A stretch of 64,000 bases of DNA from NCBI GenBank assembly GCA_963573305.1, contig OY754329.1:78826576-78890575 (forward strand), read 5' to 3'. The translations under genes and the position numbers were made by a program. Positions 35,891-48,215 of this stretch are shown here, piece after piece; positions within the stretch are counted from its first letter, which is position 1, and each line of letters opens with the position of its first letter. The notes beneath the pieces are model-generated. The model did not search any database. It saw nothing but the letters and a program-made list of their open reading frames with translations, and had not been told where the DNA came from. This stretch comes from Pyrrhosoma nymphula. Lineage: Eukaryota > Arthropoda > Insecta > Odonata > Coenagrionidae.

Positions 35891-38130
35891 AATTCTTTGT
35901 GTTTATCTAATGTCACCTACCTCAATTATTTGCTTGATAATATATTTTCGAGTGTTCAATTCATAATTCAAGCCATTTTTTTATAAACCCCCCAACGAGA
36001 ATCATGTTTTGTAAATACTTTCCATCAGCTATCCAAAATATTATTTATTTTCACATACCTTATCCATTGCCTAAATCCATTTATAGCACTAATATTCAGC
36101 AATATCATTTAATATAACGTCAATATCATAAGTCATATTTTGGAGTTGGTCGTTTTAAGACGTTTTCACTCAGGTAGGCGTCAAATGGCCAGCAAAGGAA
36201 GTGTATAGCCTTTAATCGATACTAAAGTTCTGATATTTGTGTAAACGAAGCACGCTGATTGCCTAGCCAAAGCAAAATAATTCCGCTGATTACTTGCCAC
36301 GTACCAACAAAGGGAGTAAAGATTTCAATAAAAGTAATGATATAGTGAAATGTTTTAGGATTAAGACGTATTAGCATGTGAGGTTCCAGCCAATGATATG
36401 GTAATTGATTGTTTTGTGTGACGTGCAACTATATCTCAGGGAGGGCACTGTCTTGTTACAAGATTTTCCCTAACTTTTTACACTCTACCTCCATTACTGG
36501 ACCACTTCTAGCAATTGGTGTGAAATAAACGTGTTTGGCCAGCATTAATTACAGCAGAAATGCACAGTGGGAGAAGAAGGATATTTCGCCGCATGAAATA
36601 TCGTCGCTTATTTCCCGGGAAGGAAATACAGAGGTTGTCTTAAAACCGCATCCTTTCCTAACATTCACTTCTATCCGACATGGGAAGTCCCTTTTCGGCC
36701 ATCGTGCCAGATTGAGTGATAACTTTTTTGATAGTGAAAATGTCTTGCAAACACTACGGGCCACTTGAAAACATCAAAAGAGCCAGATCCCACAGCAGGT
36801 TACCCATAACCGACTTACAGCATGCCTCAGTCAATTTAGTCATGCAAACAATTTTAGGATTCCTCAAACACTCTTTGTTCAGCGATGCATTCAATTAACA
36901 ACAAGTCAATCCTTTTCTATAATTGTCTGGGAACCGGTCATAAAATGATTCTTTTATTATTGGTAATTCGTTGACGAGGAAAATTATTATTCCTGACAGT
37001 CAATTTTGGTTCACACAGTTTTTACTCCATTTCGACATTATGAATAATGCACTCTTATAACGGGCTTGATAAGTCACTGATAACGCTGAATTAAATGAAC
37101 CTGAGCCGTGGATGACGCTGTTTTGATTGCCGTTTCGACACCACTCTTAATTTTACATGAGCTTAATCAGTCCATCACTTTACTGCGTTTGATTTTCCCC
37201 GATTGTCGTGGCCGTGACCTAAGAATAACATGCCATCAGAAAGGAAAGTGATTTTCCACCGAGAGTGATAGTGGTGGCGCTCCGATTGTTGAGAAAGTAT
37301 TTTCCCCCTTAGGAAATATTTATTTACTTTTTATTTATTTTAAATCAGGAAGTGTTTGGCGAAGGAAAGAAATCACGCATTGCTTCTGCTAGGTTCTTAA
37401 AGTATCGCCTTCACAAAAGCTAGGGTTATCAGAACCGTGTGGTTGCCATCGTCCCAGCGTAGATGGCACGAAACAGATTTTTATGGAACATCGATTTCCA
37501 CATCAAAGTGCTTAAGGTGGAACATCACGTATGGCATTTTATCCGTCACTATATCTGCAAAATATTTAATTTGATGCCTGTAATTCCCCCATAATTTCCA
37601 AAAACTCTGTCACTCATTTCCTGCTTAAGCTCATAAAACTCGGGTGAAATTCCTTATATTTTAATAGTCAACAGATTTCCGCCAATGAAAAAACTTCAGA
37701 TTGATAATTATCTCCGATACTTTCCACAGACAGGTATTGTTCCCTAGGACGAGTAATTATGTGTATAAACTTCAAGATATTTCCCTGCTACAACCTAATT
37801 ACCCTATTTGACACATTTAACTTTCAGTTAAGGTCAGCACAGTCCGTGGATAATTGCCGTTAATTCTCTAGTACAACGAATAATTTACTGTGATGAGAAT
37901 TAAAATGAAGCTTTCGGTGGAAGGGAGGAACTTAAACGGATGTATAACATGCTCGAATGAAGTTGGATATGAGAAATGGGAGATTTTTGTGTCCGAATAG
38001 CAAGTAGAGAAAGTAGAAAGTGTATTCAGAAAAAATATCCAAGTCATGTGTCAGAACCTATGTAAGGAAGAATGCTGAAACAAAAGGAACTCATATCAAT
38101 ATTGACTGGAATATGACTGTTTTGCCCATT
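35891..38130. other. No feature seen
   Basis: AT-rich DNA without supported genes or repeats. Confidence 0.5.
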
Positions 38131-38139
38131 ACTAAGAAG

Positions 38140-38940
38140 GACTTTCAATGTATTTTTCCTAAGAAATTAAAATTGAGGTATTAGGAGAGCTAGATGCTGT
38201 AATTAGAAAAGAGCATTAGGTTATTTAGCCACTTAAATTCGCAGATGACAAGGTATCACTTAGCCATAGAGAAAAAAGGGATACTATTATTATTAAAAGC
38301 ACTATATTTTATAGTACCTCAGTGCGGGAATTGAGAAATCATTCTTCATACTCGATCAATTACATGAAAAGCGATGTTTCGTTGTGACGTTTGTGTGCCA
38401 TACTTTATGTGATAATTTTCTTAGTTTTTAATATTTATATCTTCCATCTCCACTTTGTTGCAAAGTTTGTTATCCCCAGTGCTCCCTTGAAACTTTTTAT
38501 TTCATGTACTACAAAGGGATTAAATTTGCAATGAGAAAATCATTTAATGTGACTCAAAGTTAACTCTCGAGGGCCAAATGAATTTTTTATGGCGAATTTA
38601 ATTATTTTGTTGTATATCTATACACCCGTGTACTTGAATGCCTACTATGTCATTAGTGACTTGGAAGTTTGTAACATTTTGTATCAACCAAAACTGTAGC
38701 CAGATAACTATTGTATTTACGGATATATGAGATTCTCTAGGACAAAGAAAGCGAGGCTGGTGATAAAAGTAGGAAGGCCCAAACTGGAGCAGGTAGAATA
38801 ATTTGATTACTTTGATAATACGCTAGAAGAAAATGGGCATCGTAGCTAACAATAAGGCATTAGGAGGAGAATAGAGTTAGTGAAGTAAGCGCTTAGTAAT
38901 AGAAGGGAGCTGATGATTGGGACCCTGAGTAATAAAACAA
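38140..38940 (+). pseudogene. LINE reverse transcriptase remnant in two pieces
   Basis: Near 38231-38285 a plus frame reads KFADDKVSLSHREKRDTI, containing the FADD catalytic motif of non-LTR reverse transcriptases. Near 38792-38940 other frames read FDYFDNTLEENG, GIRRRIE and LSNRRELMIGTLSNKT. These correspond to the block (F-YLGNTLEEDG, RI-LAK-AF, KRELM-GTLS) that precedes the SETW region preserved in the copies near 11.3-12.3 kb. The order is correct, but about 500 bp of AT-rich sequence and many stops lie between them. Confidence 0.6.
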
Positions 38941-39079
38941 TCTATACAGTCGCGTCAAGCCATGTAATTTTCTCTATACAGACTTGTAACGCGTCGAAGT
39001 AAGCGCCTCTAGTGGTGAACGTGTAGAACTATTTACAATAGAGTGTATATGACGCTAACTTTTGTTCACTCTTGCCAAC

Positions 39080-41106
39080 ATTTGCATTGCTTAATAAACA
39101 TTTGATTTTTTCGGCTATTGATTTATGGTGACAGCTTTTTTCATCCTCTTTCAATTATTGTAATCTCGTTCAAAGCACCGATGTCATTATCGTTCGCGGA
39201 ATAAATGATCCGTTCAATGGTTTGATATTTCAAAGAAAGGGCAAAGCTTTCCTCAATTTTTAAATTATGTACTGAGTAGTTTGTTACCCCAGTCTAGTGC
39301 AGATAGTTATGACATGATGCACATCTATTCTGATTTTTAAGTGACATCATGACAAAACAGGAAAGCACATGTACGAGTATTTCTTGAAGTCACCACTACA
39401 TTTTTGAAATTTTTGTGAGGAATAAAAACACGAGAGGATCCTCGAAACAAAGCTTTTTCACACATTCAAATTCAAATCAGTAATCGTGTATTATACACCT
39501 TCAAGGGCTGTTTATACCTTTTATTTTTGTAGCTAGAGAGACCCTGATTGTTCAATTTCAAAATATACTCATATCTTAACAAAGATTCTAACAAGCAAAT
39601 TTTTCACTTCTAAGCTGCATCTTTCTGGTAGGGGCATTTTGTTTTATTCAAAAATGACATTCACTAGAGATGCCGTATTTTTATTCATAAACAACAATAT
39701 CAATTTTACTCATTAATGTTGATGAAAATTCCTCGAAAAGGAATTCAGTTCCTCACTGCACTATATGACTTCCCACTGATGAAATTTCACAACTTTAAAA
39801 TTTTTAAAGGTTGTTTATAAATGTTTTCCCTTGAATGTTTTCTTCTCTTTTATTGAGGAAGTACTTACATTCACAACCATGAAGTGAAAGCAGTTTTTCC
39901 ATAAAATCAGAAAATAGCCAAAAACATATATCATACCATTATTTTCTGTATTTATGAGCTTTTCATTCATGGCTGCTCGGATACAAATTATACAAGGACA
40001 AAGCTATCAAGGATTCCTTCCTGGTTCTCAAATAGTTCACAGTTGCTGGAAGAATCAGGCTTCAGAAACGATTTAAAAAATATAAATTGAAAGAAGAGTT
40101 ATATCTCATTGCCTTTGGGTTTGAAGAAAATCCACCCTTGTAGCGGACTACATAGAAGAAATTCTCCAATAAGCCTTGTTTCATTTTTCTTGTTAGAAGA
40201 CATCTATCTAAAGGGTTTTGGTTCTCAGCTCTTTCCAAATCTCTTGCAAATATTTGATGTTTAGAAGCAAACCTTTTACACATTTTACTGATTACTTATC
40301 TATTATATCTCCTACTTATCTTTTACTTATAATTTTCTTAATGGTCAATTAACCTGATTGACCTTAGCCACTTTTTCATTGCCTCAAGTACTTCAATGTG
40401 TTCATATTCTGCTGTGATAACCCATAAGTATCGCAGCTGAAATAATCCCTTGGCAGTTGAAAATATCGAATAAATCATCTACCTTATTACACAGTTTGGT
40501 GCTTCCTGTGACTGAACAGGCATTAATCCACAAGAAAAATGAGCATTTATGGCGGATACTTCTGTAGAATGACCTAGTATATGTGCTGGAGAACTGGCCT
40601 TCAATTTTGAGAAGGGAGAGGTACTTACTGCTTTTTTTAGATTTTGGGTTAAAGTCTGAATATATTATTAGAATCCAGGGGGTACTGCTCAGAAATGTCC
40701 TCGAAAGTGATCAACACTCTCTTTCCACTTTCTAATAAATGAAACCAATCATATACAAATTGATAATTTATGGAACTAATCAGAAAGTGAGAAATATTAT
40801 AAAAAATAGTCTGATTTCCTGCATAGACCTAAGTTTAATCAGTTGTTATTTCTAATGACTAACACATCAGAACAAAGTTTGAACTCTGGTCAGTCACACA
40901 TATATTCACGGTAAACGCTGCTTTGGAAAGCATTTTAAGAGTAGCTTTGAGTACCTTTTGAATTTTTTTTATTTTACAGACTGGCAGGAAAATAAATATC
41001 CTATAGGCTGCCTAAAGTTACAAAATAATCCTTTTACCTATAGCAATAGATCTGGACGTGCTATGTTACTGCTTCTGAATAAAACCAAGCCCTCTACGCC
41101 ACAGAC
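39080..41106. other. No feature seen
   Basis: AT-rich DNA; no gene or repeat boundary supported. Confidence 0.5.
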
Positions 41107-43305
41107 ATAATCTTTATCTTTATATATATAAAAGTCAATGTATGTATGTATGTATGTATGTATGTATGTTCCACATCTCCTCCTAAACCACACGACCAAT
41201 TTTGATGAAATTTGGAACACATGTTTGTCACTGGTAGACAACAAACACTGTAGGGTTCAATTAACCGAAACCCTATTTTTTTCAGGGTTAAGGGTGTGAT
41301 CCTTACTAATATGTATAAAAATGTAATGGTCTCTTTCTGTCTGTTGCTCCATCACGCAAAAACTACTGGACCGATTGAGCTGAAATTTGGCATGCAGATT
41401 GAAGACATATCTGGTTGTAACATATGCTATATCAAAAAGCCCTCAGGGCCCCCAAAAGCCCCCGAGGGTCACCCCTGGTGGTCCATGCTAAGCATTGAGT
41501 TCGGTGCAGTGGTTTCATTTATTTATTTTTAAAATTACTTTCACTTAAGATATAGGGCTGGGATTTTTTTATCGGATGGCTGAATAAATGACGTTTCTAA
41601 TTTTATCAATCGATTTTCTTCTACGCTCCGTATTTGTCTGAACTTCATGTTTTCAGCTGAGAAATCTCACCTTTTTCTCTGAAATCAACAATAACATATT
41701 TCCTTGACAACCATAGATTTGATTTTCAAAGGATATACACGCCTCAAGCATTTAAATATCACGCCTTCCTGCAGGCCCATGATAGTACGTAGAAATAAAA
41801 CCGGATAAGAAGGACCCAGAGTCCCAAGGGCCCCATGATAAATTGCTTCGGGGGGGTACTCGATAAAGTCAATGCATATTTAACAAGTATACTTTTCAAC
41901 GTCTATTCTCAAAGTAGCTCTCAAAGGGGCACTGCATGTATATGAGAGAATAATTACCTATTAAACTTTACACATAAAGGAATTAATAGAATACACACTG
42001 AATTAAATGTGCAAGAATATTTACGTGGAGCGAATATCAATGGTAATAATGCCTCTGTTGCTACAACAAACTATGTTGTTGTTTATTATCATTTAATACT
42101 CAGATGTATTACACGTAGTGAAACCGTCGGCCTCTCATTGCGATTGCGAATTGTTTTTTAGACCAATTCCCACATCATAAATGTCACGAATTATTTATAT
42201 GTTTAAAAGTGTTAAAGTGCAGTTAACTTAGGTACATTCACTCAATCATCGAGTTGCCTATTCTAGACTCTCACTTGCCGCTGTGTTTCCGTTTCTTGGA
42301 CTCAAAAATATATCCATCAACATGCCTAATAGGAAAAAGAGTAACCTCTCGAAAAAATCTTCTAAAGCAAAATGAATGTTTTATTTGCGAGAAAATGAGC
42401 CCTTGAAAGAAAAACGACGAAGGTTAGACTTGGATGGTCAAAGACATGCCCACCAGCGATCTCATGAGATTCTCCTCATGGTGTTTCTCGGGTTACGCTA
42501 AGATCCGCACAAATTTCATCCATACCCAACCTACAGACGGGTAACCAACTATAAATCTGGTTCAAATATAGACGCATCTGTTTCGAACATTCAGTCTGCG
42601 TTAAGGTGGCGGAAATTATAATGACGTCACTACATGCTTCTTACCCGAAAGAAGAACGGAAATTCTGCGCAATCAACGACATCCGTGCATGAAAATCAAC
42701 AAGTGCACTAAGAATCACCATAGATTTTTTTCATTTAGCAACGGAAACCAATGATTATGGCTATTCCGAAGGCGCAGTCCCATTGATGGAGGATTCATAG
42801 GTCAAATAAACCTGGCTTCTGCTGCCATTACTCCTCTTGACGTTGTCAACCGCTGGATTGTACCCTTCTGTCCAATCCTGATTAAGATAATCAACGCACA
42901 TATCAACGTTGAATAGTGCAACTGAATTAAGTCATGGAATGCAAATATATGTATGTACACAAGGGAAGCGATAGAGCTGTTAATTACTCAGAAGACAGCT
43001 CAAGAGAACCGGAGGGACGAGGTGACCATCTATCAACCTTTGCTATTTAAGTATTAATGAGTCTGCAAGTCCGATTTTTGAGTTTCCCGTGCATGAAAGT
43101 GAACCAATAGTCACTCATCTCTCCGTGCACATGGAAAAATGTCAGTGTGTCTACTACATCGAACACAACATACAAGATAGGTTACCACGCCTACTCCTCA
43201 AATGACCGCGCATACGATTTTTCTTCGGGCTTTGCGGTTTTATTATAAAAAATAAGTTTAATGTTTTTCACACCCGTTGAATTTCAACGGGTATCTTCCG
43301 CTCGT
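41107..43305 (+). mobile_element. Unclassified element, right copy
   Basis: The inverted partner of 29852-31994, about 2.2 kb. It starts ATAATCTTTATC, TATATATA, and a TATG microsatellite (about 41138-41169). Next comes a segment with CTCCTAAACCACACGACCAA and GATGAAATTTGG, a style common near one end of several arthropod non-autonomous elements. The far end has the palindrome ACCCGTTGAATTTCAACGGGT (43271-43292) and stops at CGCTCGT (43299-43305). The frame at 41296-41532 is not conserved in the left copy's sense and is not a gene. Confidence 0.7.
41138..41169 (+). repeat. TATG microsatellite
   Basis: Seven or more TATG units. The left element copy has a shorter, interrupted CATA equivalent near 31957-31972, so it has changed length since the copies split. 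Confidence 0.85.
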
Positions 43306-43319
43306 CTAACAATATTATT

Positions 43320-43490
43320 GACGGGTTTCCCACCAGCTGAGATGTTTAGCCAGAGCTGACGTTTCAATGGTAGAGTTAGCCATTAAAACGTCGGCTCTGG
43401 CTGAACATCTCACCTGGTGGGAAACCCGTGAAGAATCCATTCACATCGTGCGCCAGGAAAGCTCCAAGTCTTACATTACACTATTTTTAT
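43320..43490 (+). mobile_element. Fold-back PLE-type terminus
   Basis: 43320-43370 and 43380-43430 form a near-perfect 51-bp-arm hairpin with a 9-nt loop. Read outward on the plus strand, the right arm goes CCATTAAAACGTCGG, then TGGTGGGAAACCCGTGAA, then (about 43453) CAGGAAAGCTCCAAGTCTTACA. The left arm's minus strand has intact CCATTGAAACGTCAG. These pieces match, in order, the terminus at 7.9-8.05 kb. The CTGANGA half of the hammerhead-like motif is absent at the junction. It starts 15 bp after the right copy of the 2.2-kb element ends. Confidence 0.65.
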
Positions 43491-43719
43491 ACGACAAATG
43501 CCTCACAACTGCTATTTTATCCACGCTCAAATTAACCAACTTTTGGTTCTCTTTGAAGTTATTTGCCTTCTCTTTCAAAAGCATCAAAACTCTTAGGTCC
43601 AGGCCAAATTTGGTATTTTTTTCCTTGATATATTATTGCCACGTAAGAACAGAGGGTACACTAAAGTGTTCAGAAAGTTTGTTTGTAACTGCGATACCAG
43701 AGACTCAGTGAAAACAATT

Positions 43720-46580
43720 TGGCATTACTGGACCACTGAGACTCACGACCACGAAATTCACTCATTATGAATTTCCAGGTAAAAGGTTGTATATAGTATT
43801 TGGCTATATCTTGCACTACCGCAATATGTTATGCCTCTTTCATTTTTCTCCCTATCTTCTTCCTACTGCCAGTACTACTCAACCTATTCTTAACTCGGAG
43901 AACTGTCATCTTATTCCTCAAACAAGACATCTAATCTCTTGCCCTCTTTAGTGAGTTCTTCAAGTGCCTGTTCTCCAAATGTAGATATTTAACTAAAAAT
44001 GATTCACTCGTCGTAACTTTATATCCTGGTGTAACTGTATATCAGGGCAAAATGCGCCATGATCGGCGGAAACTCGGTGAAAAAACATCATGTTAGAAGC
44101 GCTACAATATCCATTGAAGGATACTTTCGTTAGATATAAGAGAAGGGATTGGTATCTAGAGTTTTTTCCTCAGGGAGACTGTCTTTCTGGCAGTTAACAT
44201 CAACTATCAACTTACTCTCTTCAAAATGCCCCTAAAAGAGCAAATAATTTCTTAATACAAACACAAGAAAGGGGCATTTTTCCCGTCTCAATCTTTTCTA
44301 CGGCAATGGATGACCCATCGCATGGACCTGCAACGATCAATATATATCATATTAGCGTGTATAAAAGAATTTGAGAGCGCTCTCGTTTTGTGAGCTTCAA
44401 AAATATCAATATGCACCAACCAACCTGTCATGATATTTAGGGAATCATAAAAATGACACTCCGAATTCCCTTTCCGATTTATGCTGCAGTTTTATTTAAT
44501 ACAAATTAAATGTAAGTACACTCCGCGTAGTCGCAGCACTCAGCACACAGTCTCAATCAAAGCCGGTAAGGCATCTGAAGTACCGTAATGTGTCTTGAGA
44601 TTGAAACACAGGATGAGTTTGAACGGTTGTTACTAGTACGCTAGAACTGCGTTTTTTCTCACTGTTGCCTTTTAACGCAATTTAATCATTTAACACTTCA
44701 AGGGGAGACAATGTAAAATATTCTCTACAAAAGCAATAATTCCATTACTTCACGAAGAAGAAAAGAGGTTCTAGTGCCAGTGGTCGTAAGTGTCGTACTC
44801 ACCCCACACTATGGTAGTTATACACGTTCGCCGCTTGGGGCGCTACTAACATCTAGCTGCAAGAATTGTGTCTGTCTTGTCGCGACCAAGGGACTGACGG
44901 AATTACGATATCTCGAATGGATGACTACTAGCTCCAATTGTTTCAGGCGCAAATGGAAAAATAAGTATGCGTGAAAAAGATAAAGATTTTTGCCATAAAT
45001 CTTTTATTTTTGTGAAAAAAATGCAGTAATTATTCCTTTTGTTGTAAGACGTTTATTAGCGAACATTTAAAATACACCTGGGACCACACGAGACATCGCC
45101 ATCGCAACCGTAAATAAACAAAGAAGATGGCCGAGAAAGTACACTGCGAAAACGCCAAGAGAAGGACTGGACGGCATTATTGCGCTGCAATCTGGTTCCA
45201 GAATTTTTCAGACTGCAGAATTGATTATACAGTTACCTTTTAAAGTTTCCCCTGAGAAATAAATCGGTAATTTCCTACTTAAATCGGCCGTATATTCAAT
45301 TAAAGAGTATATCTATCGCGCTGTTGCGCTGATAGTTAGCGCCTGACCGCTAGAGTGCTCTGGGTGAAAAATATAACCATTGGAGTATTGTGAGTGTCAG
45401 ACCCTTGGTCGTGACTGTATAGACTGTAGTAATAGGGTGGTTAAAAAAAATAATTTATTTAATTTCGGAATGCTATAGTGCGCAAAAGTTGCCAATGGTA
45501 TAGAAAAGAAAAAAAAATAAAAAATGTTTTTAATATATATATCTTCCGGCCGCGCATTGCAGATAAAGGTCGATAAAAATCGTTAAAAACCATAAACTTT
45601 CAATATTTTTGTTTTTTTCCTCCAATTAGAAATATAAAATTTAAATTTATTTTTCTTTGCCATTGGAAATCAATAGGAACCAACTTCTAGTAAAGAACAT
45701 AAATATCAAAAAGTGTCTCCAACGCTCATGCGCTCATACTGCCCGCATTGAAGACATTTTCTAACACTCTAGGATTAAGAAGACTAATAGAGCTGACTTT
45801 TTATAAAATGCAACTCTATCACTAGAAGCATGGACTTATAGTATATCGCTTCTCGGAGTATCCTCTTGAAGTCGTCCTTGACGGACCTACATTTTTGACT
45901 AAGCCCAAAGGACAGAATCCGATATTTTTTTGCCAATTTTGAGATGGCTCAGTTAAAAAAATCCCACGAATGAGCTCTCAAAATGCGAATCTTCCATCTG
46001 CGCACTCCCTTGTACTCCGATGTGTTTTTCGAAGAGAGCGGGAGCGCAATGAAGATCGCAAAATACTTGTTACGCATTTCTAAAATCAGTGATCAAATTT
46101 GAACTTGGTTCAGTTAGATGAACATCGTACCATGGTGGTACCGTAAAAACGGTACGTAAATGGTACTGTGGTATCGGGGGATAGGATTGAGTCCAATTAT
46201 CATTAGAGGAAACAGAATAATGAACGATACTTATTTTCCATTCATTTCTTGGATACAACAACCAATGGTAGAAATGTAATGGTTTGCTGGAGCATCTTTA
46301 TATATATTTTGTAAACAATATAGCACACATACCGAAAAAATAAGACATACCTTATTTAGGTTTTGTTGTTCAGAAAAGGTCCGGACAGAGCCACTGAGCA
46401 CAGAAATTTGTATCGTGTAATCTAAGGTTTCGAAGTATCGAATTAGATTGAAATTCCGAATTATGTTCCTGATTTCAGTGTTGACTTAATTGCCATCTAC
46501 TTTATTCTGCGCTAAATTTATTTCTTTGAAAGCCCAATGCAGTTTTCCCTGAGGAGAATAAAAGTGGTAGATATGTGAAT
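43720..46580. other. No supported gene; small unclassified repeats
   Basis: Mostly AT-rich. The segment 44821-44851, on the minus strand, resembles 38999-39031 (shared GCGCC and GAACGTGTA), suggesting a small unclassified repeat. Short self-complementary sequence with GGTACC lies near 46128-46160. I see no gene. Confidence 0.4.
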
Positions 46581-46589
46581 GTAATAAGT

Positions 46590-46725
46590 GTAATGGAAGT
46601 TCCAAATGCTTAACGCTAAGGTCGCAGCGTTGAATAAAGACCTGCCCAAACAGGTATTTCATCCCGCGACCTTCAAGTTACGCGGCCAATAAGTTATAAA
46701 CCCGTGGCAGGAGCATGTCATCTAA
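46590..46725 (-). mobile_element. tRNA-derived SINE fragment
   Basis: On the minus strand the sequence reads GTTTATAACTTATTGGCCGCG, then GAAGGTCGCGGGATGAAATACC, then CTGTTTGGGCAGGTCTTTATTC. The second part resembles a degenerate B box (GGTTCGAATCC type). The whole aligns with the copy near 55.26-55.40 kb, which supports a shared SINE family. The A box is weak. Confidence 0.55.
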
Positions 46726-48084
46726 TTTAAGCTGAATTTTTTCCAACCATTGCAAATGCACATATATTATGGCACGCAGTGACATGCATAGACACAAAGA
46801 TACTTTAAAACATCCTCAAGGGAGTTTCTGATTTGATAGAAATTTCCCCGGCCGTATATTCCGAGCACTCATTTCTCAACTATCTTTTCAATAATCTATA
46901 TCGGCTTAGTGTTCATCCTTATTATTAGGACCCCGCGATGAATTACTAGAATCAACATCTCCAACGGGAAAGTAGCTAAAAATAAATGCATATCGTGAGT
47001 CCACTGATAACTTGCTATCCTTGAAAACATATGCCCGTTTCCATGGTAAACGCCCATATATGGACTGGTGTCTATATCTTTTCTTGCGGCGAGCAGACTG
47101 TTAATTCGATTTCCTCAAGCCACGTGTTATCATTGTATTTCCATTACATCTTGCCTTTTTGTCAAAATCTACTTTATTGTCTGTCAAAAATGTTAAAAAT
47201 TGTTGATTTTCCAAGGTATGAGGAAGATGCTATATTATTCTCCCAAGAAAGAGTTATTTTTACCTCACAGTCGAATGCCTCGAAGTCGTGGCAAAAATGG
47301 CCACTAAATGAAATGATATCGACGAAAGCATTTTAGGTGCAAGGTTTAAAGTGGCAAGTGATGAAGTAGAAAATGATACGTTCTGACACCTGTTCAGAAT
47401 ACCCTTTGTAACAGCGCTGTAATTTATTTACAGTTTGGCAGAGTAACTAAAGTGTTAGCGGTATGACAAGAAACTCAATATCTTGTGGTGGAAGTCCTTT
47501 GGACGAGAAAATGCTTTGTATGCTCTGTTCAAGGAAATCATGGAAGTATGGCAGCCACAAAATAATTGCGAGATGTTAACATGTTTGCTATGCCAGTTTT
47601 ATGCTTTTTCTTGATAAAACCTTGGCGATAATATTGTCGCAGTCTAAACGAGTGCCTTAAGGAAGTGTCCGACGGACAGCAGAAAGAGCATTTTTAATTA
47701 GTGTTCAAACACTGGTCTTTTTGCGTTATAGTGATTTAAGTATTAGATGCACATGTAGTTAAGAACAATGTTTATTTATGGGAGTTATGCACTGTGTACA
47801 CAAATGTTTTTAGGAACAAAGCAGTGCCTGAAACTTATAAGCCCTACCACCTCCCTCAATTTACCCACCTGGTCCAGTCAATAGATGGAGTAATTAGTTG
47901 ATTGTTCATTTAGGAGATTGGTGGAGAACTAAGGCCACTTTCGGATAGGTGGGGTTGATAAGGAAAGGATTTCTCACAGAATGAAGGAAGGGAGGAGAGA
48001 AGTCCAGCGTTGGGGTAAGTGTACTCTAATCGAAAGACACCAATCGGTCAACATTTTAAAGACCCATTTAACAGAGGGATTACT

Positions 48085-48215
48085 ACATTTAATGTGCTCT
48101 TCCTATAGCATCCAATTAAGGATTAGGATTCTATTAAATAATCTCCTCCACCGCCGGGAATCAAACACGGGCCCTCGGCATTTGAAGACAGTATTATAAG
48201 CAACACAACAATCTA
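48085..48215 (-). mobile_element. Possible tRNA-derived SINE fragment
   Basis: The minus strand reads TTGTGTTGCTTATAATACTG, then GCCGAGGGCCCGTGTTTGATTCCCGGCGG. The second part resembles a tRNA T-arm and B box, and the spacing to the A-box-like part is plausible. It does not fold as an intact tRNA. Confidence 0.45.

Noticed and set aside
41138..41169. CRISPR-like or regulatory tandem array
   Set aside because: It is a plain TATG microsatellite inside a repeat copy; the window is eukaryotic.
29852..43305. One 13.5-kb transposon with giant terminal inverted repeats (Maverick or Foldback type)
   Set aside because: The interior holds only unrelated scraps, no polymerase or integrase frame is visible, and the arms are diverged; two separate insertions are simpler, though not proven.
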